Assembly: GCA_945883335.1 (NCBI GenBank)
Contig: CAMCXI010000003.1
Span: 62,001-126,000, forward strand
Length of the DNA: 64,000 nucleotides
Direction: 5' to 3'
Origin: Candidatus Methylopumilus universalis
GTDB lineage: Bacteria > Pseudomonadota > Gammaproteobacteria > Burkholderiales > Methylophilaceae
Numbering within the stretch: position 1 is the first letter of the stretch; each line of letters begins with the position of its first letter. This document shows, in pieces, positions 49,180 through 58,858 of this stretch. The notes under the pieces were generated by a model that ran no database searches, had not been told where the DNA came from, and was given only the letters and a program-made list of their open reading frames with translations. Made by a program: the position numbers and the translations under genes.

Positions 49180-49671
49180 ATGGTTAAATTACATACAAAC
49201 TTCGGCGAAATTACGATTGAATTAGATGCAGAAAAGGCACCGATTACGGTCGCTAACTTTTTGGCTTACGTAGAAAGTGATTTCTACAATGGCACAATTT
49301 TTCATCGCGTGATTGACGGCTTCATGATTCAAGGTGGTGGCTTCACCCCTGAAATGTCACAAAAAAATACCAACCCAACCATTAAAAACGAAGCTGATAA
49401 TGGCTTGAAAAACAAAACTTACACAATCGCGATGGCTAGAACACCAGCACCAGATTCAGCGAGCAGCCAATTCTTTATCAACATCGCGGATAATGACTTC
49501 TTAAACTTCACTTCACCAACCTCACAAGGTTGGGGCTATTGTGTATTTGGCAAAGTAACTGCAGGCACTGAAGTTATTGATAAAATCGCAAAAGTTAAAA
49601 CGGGAAGCAAAAGCGGTCATCAAGATGTGCCAACTGAAAGCGTGATGATTGAACGCGCTGAAGTTTGCTAA
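49180..49671 (+). CDS. ppiB: Peptidyl-prolyl cis-trans isomerase, cyclophilin type
   Basis: A 163-residue cytosolic cyclophilin without signal peptide. [15 protein letters not shown] carries the catalytic arginine, and [20 protein letters not shown] carries the conserved Gln-Phe-Phe. It accelerates prolyl isomerisation during folding. AAGGAAA precedes the ATG. It lies between the L,D-transpeptidase gene and lpxH in the same direction. Confidence 0.95.
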   Translation: MVKLHTNFGEITIELDAEKAPITVANFLAYVESDFYNGTIFHRVIDGFMIQGGGFTPEMSQKNTNPTIKNEADNGLKNKTYTIAMARTPAPDSASSQFFINIADNDFLNFTSPTSQGWGYCVFGKVTAGTEVIDKIAKVKTGSKSGHQDVPTESVMIERAEVC

Positions 49672-49701
49672 TTAGACCCTACGTTTCTTTAAGCTATTTA
49701 A

Positions 49702-50436
49702 ATGAACAACATCGGAAATGAGTCAAGCCACAGCTTATTCATTTCCGATTTGCATTTGTGCGTCTCGCGCCCAACGATTAACAAAGCCTTCATCCATTTT
49801 CTGCAAAACACGGCCATTAAGGCTGAAAATCTATTCATCCTTGGTGACCTTTTTGAATATTGGGCTGGCGACGATGATTTGTCCCATGAAACGCATACAG
49901 ACATTATCGAAGCGATAAAAAACCTGACTGATGCCGGCACTCAAGTATTCTTTATGCATGGAAATCGAGACTTCTTAATTGGTACGCAATTTTCAAAAGC
50001 AACCAACATCACCCTATTGCCAGATCCAAGTGAAATTAATCTCTATGGGAGGCGGATATTGATTAGTCATGGCGATGAGCTCTGCACTGAAGATATCCGT
50101 TACCAAAGCTTTAGAGCGCAAGTGCGTTCAAGTGCTTGGCAGGCTGAATTTTTAGCACATCCACTTTCAGCTAGAAAGGCCCAAATTGAAGCGTTACGCT
50201 TACAAAGCGAGCAAGAAAAGTCTCATAAGACCGCAGAGATTATGGATGTGAATAGCGGTGCAGTGAAAGCATTGTTGCGCCAACATGAATATCCAGCGAT
50301 CTTCATCCACGGCCATACCCACAGACCCAATACACACCATATTGAAGTTGATGGGCATCAATGCAAGCGCATCGTGCTTGGAGATTGGTATGAACAAAGC
50401 TCTTGTTTACGATTAGATGCAAATGGCTTTTCTTAA
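49702..50436 (+). CDS. lpxH: UDP-2,3-diacylglucosamine diphosphatase
   Basis: Mn-dependent hydrolase of lipid A synthesis, giving lipid X. It has 244 residues. The calcineurin-type metal ligands are in LFISDLHLCVSRP, LGDLFEYWAGDD, MHGNRDFLIG and FIHGHTHRPNTH. The ppiB-lpxH order is found in many proteobacteria. A bidirectional terminator follows. Confidence 0.95.
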   Translation: MNNIGNESSHSLFISDLHLCVSRPTINKAFIHFLQNTAIKAENLFILGDLFEYWAGDDDLSHETHTDIIEAIKNLTDAGTQVFFMHGNRDFLIGTQFSKATNITLLPDPSEINLYGRRILISHGDELCTEDIRYQSFRAQVRSSAWQAEFLAHPLSARKAQIEALRLQSEQEKSHKTAEIMDVNSGAVKALLRQHEYPAIFIHGHTHRPNTHHIEVDGHQCKRIVLGDWYEQSSCLRLDANGFS

Positions 50437-50497
50437 AAAGACGTGAATATTTAATCCAACGAATTGCGCAGGCCGAACGAGTAAAAATTAAGGCCAT

Positions 50498-50526
50498 AAA
50501 AAAAGCCAAGCATTGCTTGGCTTTTT
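50498..50526. terminator. Bidirectional terminator between lpxH and nusB
   Basis: Stem GCCAAGC/GCTTGGC with loop ATT, an A-run on the left and a T-run on the right. Both the plus-strand lpxH and the minus-strand nusB transcripts can end here. Confidence 0.85.
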
Positions 50527-50545
50527 AGTTTTCAATAATAAGAGC

Positions 50546-51010
50546 TTATCGACTTACTTCAGATGGTCTTGCTTCTGCCGCCAACTTATCCAATACGCCA
50601 TTCACATATTTATGACCATCAGTTCCACCATAAAGCTTAGCAAGCTCAACACCTTCGTTAATCGCGACACGGTAAGGGATGCTCACATCAAAGATTAACT
50701 CATAAGCCGAAATCAATAAAATTGCATGTTCAATTGGACTCAGTTCACCAATGGGACGATCAAGGAACTGGGCAACACGATGGTCGAGTTCCGCTATCTG
50801 GTCGTACACCCCTTCGAGTAAGCTTCTAAAATAAGTTTCATCTGCCCTTGCAAAATCAGCCTCATCAGCCATTTCACGCACAATTAAACGTAACTCTTTT
50901 GGACTCAATAAATATTGATACAAACCTTTTAATGCAAGCTCGCGCGATTTACGGCGATTGCCTGCTGGCTTGGCTGATTTACCAGCATTTTGTTTTTGAT
51001 TGTCGCTCAT
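50546..51010 (-). CDS. nusB: Transcription antitermination protein NusB
   Basis: A 154-residue RNA-binding helical protein that acts in rRNA antitermination with NusE. The N-terminal RRKSRELALKGLYQYLLS and the block LSPIEHAILLISAYEL and VAINEGVELAKLYGGTDGHK are the family hallmarks. It is 10 bases after ribH, the usual ribH-nusB pair. Confidence 0.95.
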   Translation of the reverse strand: MSDNQKQNAGKSAKPAGNRRKSRELALKGLYQYLLSPKELRLIVREMADEADFARADETYFRSLLEGVYDQIAELDHRVAQFLDRPIGELSPIEHAILLISAYELIFDVSIPYRVAINEGVELAKLYGGTDGHKYVNGVLDKLAAEARPSEVSR

Positions 51011-51020
51011 ATTGCCTTAA

Positions 51021-51476
51021 TTATATTGCTCTCAGTAAATTAACCATTTCAATGGCAACTTCAGCCGCTTCAGCGCCTTTCACATCAATCCGCGCAAGCG
51101 CTTGCTCGTCATTTTCTGTGGTTAGAATCGCATTGGCAACTGGCAAGCCATATTGCAATTGCACCTCTGAAACACCACGTGCAGACTCATTTGACACTAC
51201 TTCAAAATGATAAGTCTCGCCGCGAATAATCGCGCCTAAAGCAATCAAAGCATCAAACTTTTCGCTACTAGCCATTTCTTGCAAAACCACTGGCGTTTCA
51301 AGCGCACCTGGCACAGTGGCCAAAGTAATATCATCAGCCGCAACACCCAACACCAACAATTTAGCTTCACAAGCTTTTAATAAGCCCTCACCTACTTCAC
51401 TATTAAAGCGAGAAAGCACGATACCGACTTTAAGACCGGTGCCATCGAGATTTTTTGCGATGATATTCAAGAACAA
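51021..51476 (-). CDS. ribH: 6,7-dimethyl-8-ribityllumazine synthase
   Basis: Riboflavin synthesis enzyme, 151 residues. Substrate-binding [34 protein letters not shown] and [16 protein letters not shown] with the catalytic histidine are all present. It forms icosahedral or decameric assemblies in relatives. No FMN riboswitch is visible upstream in the short intergenic region. It is co-transcribed with nusB. Confidence 0.95.
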   Translation of the reverse strand: MFLNIIAKNLDGTGLKVGIVLSRFNSEVGEGLLKACEAKLLVLGVAADDITLATVPGALETPVVLQEMASSEKFDALIALGAIIRGETYHFEVVSNESARGVSEVQLQYGLPVANAILTTENDEQALARIDVKGAEAAEVAIEMVNLLRAI

Positions 51477-51577
51477 CTCCTTTTAACTTTCATGCTTAAA
51501 ATAATTCGTCATGATACCACTAAGCAACAGGCTCGCTAAAAGCGCATCAGTTTGGCGAAGTAAAATAAGCGTCCTTG

Positions 51578-51611
51578 TTGTCATTAAAATGTCACAATAA
51601 ATTCATATAGT
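51578..51611 (+). promoter_or_regulatory. Pho box and promoter of phoB-phoR
   Basis: Two TGTCA cores start at 51579 and 51590, exactly 11 bp apart, in contexts TTGTCATTAAA and ATGTCACAATA, close to the known PhoB-binding repeat. A -10-like TATAGT lies at 51606-51611, 16 bp after the second core, and there is no good -35. PhoB-dependent promoters have this shape, so phoB is predicted to be autoregulated under phosphate limitation. Confidence 0.75.
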
Positions 51612-51655
51612 ATCTTAAGTTGTAATAAAACAAGATATAAGTGAGAGAAAAAATT

Positions 51656-52342
51656 ATGGCTGCGAATATTTTAATCGTTGAAGACGAACCCGCAATTCAA
51701 GAGCTACTTGCCCTTAACCTTACGCAAGCAGGCCATAACCCAATTCGGGCCCTGTCAGTTGAGCAAGCGCAACTACTAATGCGTGACGCTTTGCCAGATC
51801 TGATTATCCTGGATTGGATGTTGCCGGGCATGAGTGGCATAGAGTTTGCCCGCAAGCTTAAATCAGACGAACTTTCAAAAACCATTCCTATCATTATGCT
51901 CACAGCGCGTGGCGAGGAAGTGGACAAAATCCGCGGCCTAGAAGTAGGCGCAGATGATTACGTCACCAAGCCTTTCAGTCCACGTGAACTCAATGCTCGT
52001 ATTAAAGCTGTGCTCCGTCGTCGCTCCCCACAAATGACTGATGACCCAATTGAATCACATGGCTTACGTTTAGACCCAACTACGCACCGCGTAACTGGTA
52101 ACAAAAAAACAATCGAACTAGGTCCAACAGAATTCAAGTTATTGCATTACTTAATGTCTAACCCAGAGCGCGTTCACTCTCGCAGCCAAGTATTAGACCG
52201 CGTGTGGGGTGACCGCGTATTTGTTGAAGACCGCACCGTGGATGTGCACATCAGACGTTTACGGCTTGCGCTTGAACAAACTGGCCATGAAGATTTAATT
52301 CAAACCGTGCGTGGTGTTGGCTACCGTTTTTCATCGCAATAG
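51656..52342 (+). CDS. phoB: Phosphate regulon response regulator PhoB
   Basis: A 228-residue OmpR-class regulator. The receiver has VEDEPAIQELL at the acidic pocket, phospho-acceptor Asp53 in LIILDWMLPGMSG, and VTKPFSPRELNARI. The DNA-binding domain ends in QTVRGVGYRFS. Its details (LDWMLPG, RTVDVHIRRLR) match PhoB better than other members. The ATG at 51656 is preferred over the in-frame GTG at 51641. A Pho box lies upstream, and phoR follows 39 bases later. Confidence 0.93.
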   Translation: MAANILIVEDEPAIQELLALNLTQAGHNPIRALSVEQAQLLMRDALPDLIILDWMLPGMSGIEFARKLKSDELSKTIPIIMLTARGEEVDKIRGLEVGADDYVTKPFSPRELNARIKAVLRRRSPQMTDDPIESHGLRLDPTTHRVTGNKKTIELGPTEFKLLHYLMSNPERVHSRSQVLDRVWGDRVFVEDRTVDVHIRRLRLALEQTGHEDLIQTVRGVGYRFSSQ

Positions 52343-52381
52343 CTCATAATACTTGGCCTTCTTTTTTATGATTGAATAGCC

Positions 52382-53680
52382 TTGCAAGATATCCGCTGGA
52401 AAGCATTTTGGCTGATTCTCAGCCTCAGCTTCATCTGCCTAATTCTATGGGCAGGAATTGACACTGAGACAGCACTTATTACTTTTTCTGCTGGTATCGC
52501 GCTATACCTTTTCCATCATTTATTTTGGCTGAGCAAACTTCTCGCTTGGTATAAAAAGCCTGACCTCAACTCCATGCCGCTTGGCAGTGGTGTTTGGGAG
52601 GATGTATTTGCCACTATCTATCACGAACAACGTCGCCACAACCGCAGTAAAATACAGCTCAGCTCAGCGTTAGACCGTTTTAGACACGCCGCCAGTGCGC
52701 TGCCTGATGGCGTTGTGCTCTTAGATGACGACAACAAAATTGAATGGTGTAATAAACCTGCTGAGCTACAATTGGGTTTGTCGCTCAAACAGGATATTAA
52801 CCAGCCAATTGTTTACTTAGTTCGTAATACCGACTTCATTCAATATCTAAAACATCACGTTGATATTGACCCAATTAAGATGAAATCTTGGATTAAATCT
52901 GACGTTACTTTAGAAATCCAACTCGTCGCCTTTGGTAGCAATCAAAAATTAATCGTCAGCCGAGACATTAGCCAAGTTGAAAAACTGGAGCACATGCGCC
53001 GAGATTTCATTGCTAATGTTTCGCATGAACTCCGGACCCCACTTACTGTAGTGGGTGGCTTTTTAGAAACATTGAGCGATATGGATGGCGCGGTTCCAGA
53101 CAGCCTTAAAAATTACTTCGGCATGATGCAAGAGCAAACCAGCCGAATGCGTTTGTTGATTGAAGACTTGCTCGCATTGTCTCAATTGGAAAGTGGCGCC
53201 ACCTCCCCTGATGAAGCTGAGCTCGATGTGCCTGTGCAACTTAACACAATATTGAATGAATCTAAAAGTCTCAGTAATGGGCGCCATACAATCACACTAG
53301 AAGTAGATAAAACGCTTGGATTAGTTGGCTCCAACCAAGAGTTACATAGTGCCTTTGGCAATTTAGTGAGCAACGCTATTCGATATACACCAGACGGTGG
53401 AAGCATTACCATGCACTGGGAAGAAAATAACCAACAAGCGGTGTTTAGCGTGACTGACACAGGCCTAGGGATTGAGCAACAACATATTGATAGGCTGACC
53501 GAACGCTTTTACCGTGTTGACCGCAGTCGTAGCCGAGAAACGGGCGGCACAGGCTTAGGTCTTTCTATCGTGAAGCACATCCTTAGCCGTCATCAAGCGC
53601 GCTTAGAAATCACCAGCGAATTCGGCAAAGGTAGTACGTTTAAAGCGGTGTTTCCTAGGTCTAGAATTGTGCGTAAGTAG
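52382..53680 (+). CDS. phoR: Phosphate regulon sensor kinase PhoR
   Basis: A 432-residue histidine kinase. Two N-terminal membrane segments without a real periplasmic domain (residues about 8-50), then a PAS domain (about 100-190; LPDGVVLLDDDNKIEWCN), the H-box FIANVSHELRTPLTVVGGFL with histidine near residue 214, and the ATPase domain (FGNLVSNAIRYTPDGG, GLGIEQQHI, GTGLGLSIVKHI). This order is standard for PhoR. The start is a TTG at 52382; no ATG fits before the first helix, so the start is less certain than the gene. A terminator closes the operon. Confidence 0.93.
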   Translation: MQDIRWKAFWLILSLSFICLILWAGIDTETALITFSAGIALYLFHHLFWLSKLLAWYKKPDLNSMPLGSGVWEDVFATIYHEQRRHNRSKIQLSSALDRFRHAASALPDGVVLLDDDNKIEWCNKPAELQLGLSLKQDINQPIVYLVRNTDFIQYLKHHVDIDPIKMKSWIKSDVTLEIQLVAFGSNQKLIVSRDISQVEKLEHMRRDFIANVSHELRTPLTVVGGFLETLSDMDGAVPDSLKNYFGMMQEQTSRMRLLIEDLLALSQLESGATSPDEAELDVPVQLNTILNESKSLSNGRHTITLEVDKTLGLVGSNQELHSAFGNLVSNAIRYTPDGGSITMHWEENNQQAVFSVTDTGLGIEQQHIDRLTERFYRVDRSRSRETGGTGLGLSIVKHILSRHQARLEITSEFGKGSTFKAVFPRSRIVRK

Positions 53681-53715
53681 AGAGCGCTTTAGAATAAGTC
53701 ATAATTTTAGCCAAT

Positions 53716-53751
53716 AAAAAAGCGCGGATCTTTTCAGAGCCGCGCTTTTTT
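53716..53751. terminator. Bidirectional terminator after phoR
   Basis: A stem GCGCGG/CCGCGC with a 12-base loop is flanked by an A-run on the left and a T-run on the right. It lies between phoR and the end of the convergent oxidoreductase gene. Confidence 0.8.
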
Positions 53752-53769
53752 ATTTGATGCTAAAACAAT

Positions 53770-56700
53770 TTACAACAAGACTTTTTCAATCCCACCGTTA
53801 TTCGCTTTTTCCACATACTCTTGCATCCAGTTTTCACCAAGAATGTGCTTGGCCATTTCCACCACTATGTAGTCAGACGTTACACCTGTATCTTCACCAT
53901 AGCGTGATAAGCCTTGCAAGCAGCTGGGGCATGAAGTCAAAATCTTCACATCTTGCTCGGGTGCGCCCGGTGTTAAACCAAGCTTAGCCATGCCTTTTTC
54001 CAGTTCCTCTTGCTTGCGCATTTTTACTTGCGTTGCAATATCTGGACGGCTCACCGCAAACGACCCTGACTCACCGCAGCAACGCTCATTCAAGGCGACA
54101 TCTTGACCCATCAATGCGTTAGTCACTTTAAGTGGCGCATAAGTCTTCATCGGGCTATGGCAAGGATCGTGATACATATAACGCGTACCCATCACGCCTT
54201 CAAGCTTCATGCCTTTTTCCATCAGATATTCGTGAATATCTAATAAACGGCAACCTGGGAAAATCTTCTCAAACTCATACTTTTGCAATTGATCCATACA
54301 AGTACCGCAAGACACAATTACAGTCTTAATATCAAGATAGTTTAAGGTATTGGCAATACGGTGGAACTGTACTCGGTTTTCAGCGGTAATTTGCTGTCCT
54401 TTGTCATGATTACCACTCGCCGTTTGCGGATAACCGCAACATAGATAACCTGGCGGCAAGACAGTCGTGGCGCCTACTTCATAAAGCATCGCTTGCGTTG
54501 CCAAACCTACCGTTGAGAATAAACGCTCTGAACCACACCCCGGGAAGTAGAAGACTGCATCACCCTCTTCACCCATTTTTTTAGGATCGCGAATCACCGG
54601 CACCATCTTGTCATCTTCAATCCCTAACAAGGCACGCGAGGTCTTCGTTGGCATTGCTTTTGGCATTGGGCGATTTAAGAAGTGCACCACCTGGGCTTTG
54701 ATGTCTGGCTTGCCTAAGGTTGATGGTGGGCGTTTCTTAAAGCCTGTTAATAGGCCCAGCTTATTGAGTACCGTGTGACCAAGTCGCTGCGCTTTGTAAC
54801 CAACACCAACCATCAAACCACGCATCAATTTAATCGTTGCAGGGTCTTTAATATTGAGGAAGGTCATCGCTAGCGAAGTACCTGGATTAAAATGCTTCTT
54901 ACCTTGCTCACGCAAGAAATTACGCATCGCAATCGATACATCACCAAAGTCGATATCCACAGGACATGGGTTATAACACTTATGACAAACCGTACAATGG
55001 TCAGCCACATCGTTGAACTCATCAAAATGCTTGAGTGAAATACCGCGACGGGTTTGCTCTTCGTAGAGGAAGGCCTCGATCAGTAATGAGGTGCCCAAGA
55101 TCTTATTGCGTGGGCTATAGAGCAAGTTAGCGCGTGGCACATGCGTTGTACATACTGGCTTACATTTACCACAACGCAAACAATCGCTGATTGAATCAGC
55201 AATTTCCCCAATCGCAGATTGCTCCATGATGATGGACTCTTGCTCAAGTAAGCCAAAGCTAGGGGTATAAGCTCTCTCCAAGCCTGATCCCGCAAGGAGC
55301 TTACCTTTATTAAAGTGACCTTGCGGGTCAACTTTTTGCTTGTAAGCGGCAAAGGTGGAAATAGTTTTCTCATCCAAGAATGCCATTTTGGTAATGCCAA
55401 TTCCGTGCTCACCAGAAATCACACCATTCAAATCACCTGCCAATTTCATAATGCGTGCAACCGCGGTATGCGCGGTATGCATCATTTCATAGTCATCTGA
55501 ATTTACAGGGATGTTGGTATGCACATTGCCGTCACCCGCATGCATGTGCAAAGCCACAAAAACACGGCCTTTCAGCACCTTCTGATGAATTTCATCGCAA
55601 CGCGCCAAAATACTTTGGTATTCACGTCCTGAGAAAATAAGCGCTAGCGGCTTTTTCAACTCACGTTTCCAAGAGATACGCACTTGGTGCTCTTGTACAG
55701 CGCGGAATACATTCTCTACCGCAAGATTTGCGAAATCCTGACCCAAACTGCTGGTTGGCAAATCAAGGCTATTGAGCACTTTCAGCCAATGCGATTTGAC
55801 ATCTTGAACTAGTTTGAGAGATTGGGCTTTTTTTGCCAACAACAACTCTTGATCCACTTGCGTGTCGTCATCTTCATACAAAGGCAAATCGCCTTGTAAG
55901 AATGATTCAAGCGCATCCACTAACTTCAATTTATTATTAATAGAAAGCTCGATATTGATGCGCTCAATGCCGTCAGAGTAATCACCCAAACGATGCAATG
56001 GGATCACCACATCTTCGTTAATTTTAAAGGCATTGGTATGTTTAGCAATCGCTGCAGTTCGCGCACGATCTAACCAGAATTTTTTACGCGCTTCAGGTGA
56101 AACAGCAATAAAGCCTTCACCCCCACGTGCATTGGCAAGGCGAACAATATGCGATGCCGCTTCGCCTACTGCATATTCATCATCACTCGCAATGTCGGCA
56201 ATCAACACCATTTTTGGGCGCTCTGAACGATTCGCTTTAGTCGCGTAACCTACCGCCTTAATGTAGCGCTCATCCATGTGCTCCAAACCTGCAAGCAAGG
56301 TTGACTCTGTTGCGTCTAAATGATCTTTAATTTCCACAATCGCTGGCACAGCAAGCGCCACGTGACCAAAAAACTCCAAGCAGACAGTACGAACATGCTT
56401 GGGCATGCGATGCAGAATGAATGTAGCTGAGGTAATTAAGCCATCACAACCTTCTTTTTGAATGCCCGGCAAGCCAGATAAGAATTTATCCGTCACGTCT
56501 TTACCCAAACCAACCTTACGGAAGCTAGGGCCCGCAATTTCTAAAATCTCAGGTTCGCCTATCAGGGTCTTGCCATCAATATCAAAGCGGCTAACGCGGA
56601 ATCTTGCTACATCAATATCATGAATTTTGCCAAGATTGTGATCTAAGCGCTCAACCTCAAGCCAATTTGCATCTGGGGTCACCATGCGCCATGAAGCTAA

Positions 56701-57582
56701 AATATCTAGTGCTGTGCCCCAAAGCACCGCTTTTTTACCACCCGCATTGACCGCAACGTTACCGCCAATACAACACGCATCCGCCGAGGTTGGATCGCAA
56801 GCAAACTCAAGCCCTGCATCAGTTGCAGCTTCCATGGCACGACGTGTCACTACGCCAGCGCCGCAATGTAAAGTTGGCACTTGACGCGCAACACCTGGAA
56901 GAGTACGCATTTCAACGCGACTAATAGTGTCTAGTTTTTCAGTATTAATCACCGCAGAAAGCTTAGTGAGGGGTATCGCGCCACCTGTATAACCAGTACC
57001 ACCTCCACGTGGGATAATGGTTAAACCAAGCTCAATACAAGCTTTCACAATCGCAGCCACTTCAATTTCGGTGTCTGGATTCACCACCACAAATGGATAC
57101 TCAACGCGCCAGTCGGTCGCATCGGTTACATGGGAAACACGCGCCAAGCCATCAAATTGGACATTGTCTTTACGCGTGATCTTGCCTAGCTTAGCTAAAG
57201 CTTTTTTACGTAAAGCTTCAGTTTGTTTAAAGTCTTCCTCAAACGCGGCAACCGCCTCACGCGCAGCCACAATCAGTTTTAATACCAAAGGATTATCTTG
57301 TGAGCGCTCATGAATGGCATGAATACGGTGATTCAGTGCGCTAATGAGCTCTTGTCTGCGCTTTTTGCTGGCAAGCAAGTCGTCCTGCAGATAAGGATTA
57401 CGTGTCACCACCCACAAATCACCAAGCACTTCAAACAGCATCCGCGCTGAGCGACCTGTTTTACGCTCTCCGCGTAGCTCGTTTAAAACATTCCAGATGT
57501 CTTCGCCCAAAAATCGAATGACGATTTCTCGGTCAGAGAATGAGGTGTAATTATATGGAATTTCGCGTAAGCGGCTGGCCAT
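53770..57582 (-). CDS. Giant FAD/Fe-S oxidoreductase (DUF3683, GlcD-GlcF-like)
   Basis: A 1270-residue protein that combines parts usually encoded separately. A DUF3683 region (about 1-120) is followed by a PCMH-type FAD-binding domain (about 160-330; [16 protein letters not shown] near 190-205) and an FAD-oxidase C-terminal domain (about 560-790; [14 protein letters not shown] and [10 protein letters not shown]). Two 4Fe-4S motifs come next ([11 protein letters not shown] near 800, [11 protein letters not shown] near 867), then two CCG repeats with cysteine pairs ([18 protein letters not shown]). This layout fits a quinone-linked D-2-hydroxyacid dehydrogenase such as D-lactate or glycolate oxidase, but the substrate is not visible. 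Cytoplasmic or membrane-peripheral. Confidence 0.88.
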   Translation of the reverse strand: MASRLREIPYNYTSFSDREIVIRFLGEDIWNVLNELRGERKTGRSARMLFEVLGDLWVVTRNPYLQDDLLASKKRRQELISALNHRIHAIHERSQDNPLVLKLIVAAREAVAAFEEDFKQTEALRKKALAKLGKITRKDNVQFDGLARVSHVTDATDWRVEYPFVVVNPDTEIEVAAIVKACIELGLTIIPRGGGTGYTGGAIPLTKLSAVINTEKLDTISRVEMRTLPGVARQVPTLHCGAGVVTRRAMEAATDAGLEFACDPTSADACCIGGNVAVNAGGKKAVLWGTALDILASWRMVTPDANWLEVERLDHNLGKIHDIDVARFRVSRFDIDGKTLIGEPEILEIAGPSFRKVGLGKDVTDKFLSGLPGIQKEGCDGLITSATFILHRMPKHVRTVCLEFFGHVALAVPAIVEIKDHLDATESTLLAGLEHMDERYIKAVGYATKANRSERPKMVLIADIASDDEYAVGEAASHIVRLANARGGEGFIAVSPEARKKFWLDRARTAAIAKHTNAFKINEDVVIPLHRLGDYSDGIERINIELSINNKLKLVDALESFLQGDLPLYEDDDTQVDQELLLAKKAQSLKLVQDVKSHWLKVLNSLDLPTSSLGQDFANLAVENVFRAVQEHQVRISWKRELKKPLALIFSGREYQSILARCDEIHQKVLKGRVFVALHMHAGDGNVHTNIPVNSDDYEMMHTAHTAVARIMKLAGDLNGVISGEHGIGITKMAFLDEKTISTFAAYKQKVDPQGHFNKGKLLAGSGLERAYTPSFGLLEQESIIMEQSAIGEIADSISDCLRCGKCKPVCTTHVPRANLLYSPRNKILGTSLLIEAFLYEEQTRRGISLKHFDEFNDVADHCTVCHKCYNPCPVDIDFGDVSIAMRNFLREQGKKHFNPGTSLAMTFLNIKDPATIKLMRGLMVGVGYKAQRLGHTVLNKLGLLTGFKKRPPSTLGKPDIKAQVVHFLNRPMPKAMPTKTSRALLGIEDDKMVPVIRDPKKMGEEGDAVFYFPGCGSERLFSTVGLATQAMLYEVGATTVLPPGYLCCGYPQTASGNHDKGQQITAENRVQFHRIANTLNYLDIKTVIVSCGTCMDQLQKYEFEKIFPGCRLLDIHEYLMEKGMKLEGVMGTRYMYHDPCHSPMKTYAPLKVTNALMGQDVALNERCCGESGSFAVSRPDIATQVKMRKQEELEKGMAKLGLTPGAPEQDVKILTSCPSCLQGLSRYGEDTGVTSDYIVVEMAKHILGENWMQEYVEKANNGGIEKVLL

Positions 57583-57763
57583 GAGTGTTCACGTCAAATT
57601 AAAGAAACAATTATATCATGCGAGTGCATGGCATTAAACGGTTGCAGGATTGTGGTTATAAACTTAATGCTGGCTTCAAACTAATGACAATCCATAAAAA
57701 AAACCGCACAATGTATAGAGTATTTAGTTTTCAAAAACGTTCAACAGGATGAAGATTTTTTAC

Positions 57764-58312
57764 ATGAAGTCCTTATTTAATTCAGCATTTAATTCACCCG
57801 CCAAAATTTTAGTGCCGCTCATCGTGGCTGTGCTACTTGCCTTTCTGTTTTTAAATTTGAATGACAAAAAACAAGCCCCCGACCTTACTTTCACGACCAT
57901 CGATGGCAAAGCCATGAACATCGCTTCTCTGAAAGGTAAAGTAGTCGTGGTCAATTTTTGGGCAACCTACTGTCCTGGCTGTATTGAGGAAATGCCTGAC
58001 TTAGTTCGTACCTATAAACAATATCATGACCAAGGCTTGGAAATTATTGCTGTCTCAATTGCTGATGACCCGCTCAACCAAGTAGTGAATTTTGTGAAAA
58101 AAAATGCACTGCCTTTTCCTGTGGTACATGACAGCGATGCTGCAATTAGCCAGGCTTTTGATCAGGTCAGCCTGACGCCCACTTCATTTATTATCGATCA
58201 GCAAGGCCGTGTCATAGGCAAGACCATAGGCAAACTTGATTTTATAAGCCTCAACAAACTACTTGAACAATCTCTCAAAACCAAATCAATCATCAGCAAG
58301 GAATCAAAATAA
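57764..58312 (+). CDS. Membrane-anchored thioredoxin-like protein, TlpA/ResA family
   Basis: A 182-residue protein with an N-terminal membrane helix (core ILVPLIVAVLLAFLFL) and a periplasmic thioredoxin fold. The redox motif sits in VVVNFWATYCPGCIEEMPDL, with CPGC rather than CGPC. The cis-proline lies in VSLTPTSFIIDQQGRV. Such proteins reduce disulfides in apocytochromes or copper chaperones. The ATG at 57764 is chosen because the helix then starts with normal spacing; an ATG 15 bases earlier is possible. It overlaps hemJ by one base (TAATG), suggesting a shared role around heme. Confidence 0.82.
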   Translation: MKSLFNSAFNSPAKILVPLIVAVLLAFLFLNLNDKKQAPDLTFTTIDGKAMNIASLKGKVVVVNFWATYCPGCIEEMPDLVRTYKQYHDQGLEIIAVSIADDPLNQVVNFVKKNALPFPVVHDSDAAISQAFDQVSLTPTSFIIDQQGRVIGKTIGKLDFISLNKLLEQSLKTKSIISKESK

Positions 58313-58725
58313 TGTTGTGGATAAAAGCTTGGCACATTATTTTTATGGTGACCTGGTTTGCAGGCATGTTTTACTTACCCAGACTTTTTGTTTACCACGC
58401 AATGTCTGACGACAAAATCAGTCATGAACGCTTCAAAATTATGGAGCGCAAGTTGTTTTACGGCATCATGTCTCCTGGGGCCATTCTGACCATCGCTTTT
58501 GGCTTTTGGCTGTGGCTTGGATATGGTATTACAGGAGGATGGCTGCACATCAAGCTGGCAATCGTTGCAGGCTTGGTGGCTTATCATATTTACTGTTGGA
58601 AATTATTGCTCGATTTTAAACATGACAGAAATCAGCGCAGTCATATTTACTACCGATGGTTTAATGAGGCGCCGGTCTTAGCCCTCATTGCAATCATCAT
58701 TTTGGTTGAAGTAAAGCCTTTTTAA
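58312..58725 (+). CDS. hemJ: Protoporphyrinogen oxidase HemJ
   Basis: A 137-residue membrane protein with four helices, oxidising protoporphyrinogen IX to protoporphyrin IX. IKAWHIIFMVTWFAGMFYLPRLFVY opens the protein and carries the conserved His and Trp, and MSPGAILTIAFGFWL and RWFNEAPVLALIAIIILV follow. The family was formerly UPF0093. The start shares a base with the stop of the tlpA-like gene. No hemG or hemY is visible in the window. Confidence 0.9.
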   Translation: MLWIKAWHIIFMVTWFAGMFYLPRLFVYHAMSDDKISHERFKIMERKLFYGIMSPGAILTIAFGFWLWLGYGITGGWLHIKLAIVAGLVAYHIYCWKLLLDFKHDRNQRSHIYYRWFNEAPVLALIAIIILVEVKPF

Positions 58726-58858
58726 GCTCAATAAATCCCAGCGGCTAATAATGTAGCGCCTAAAAAGCGCAAAGCATGCTCTCAAAAAAATCCACGCCTT
58801 GCCCTTATTAGGTCGTATCAGGATAATGGCATTTTTATCTCATTGAAGCTTTTACCTC

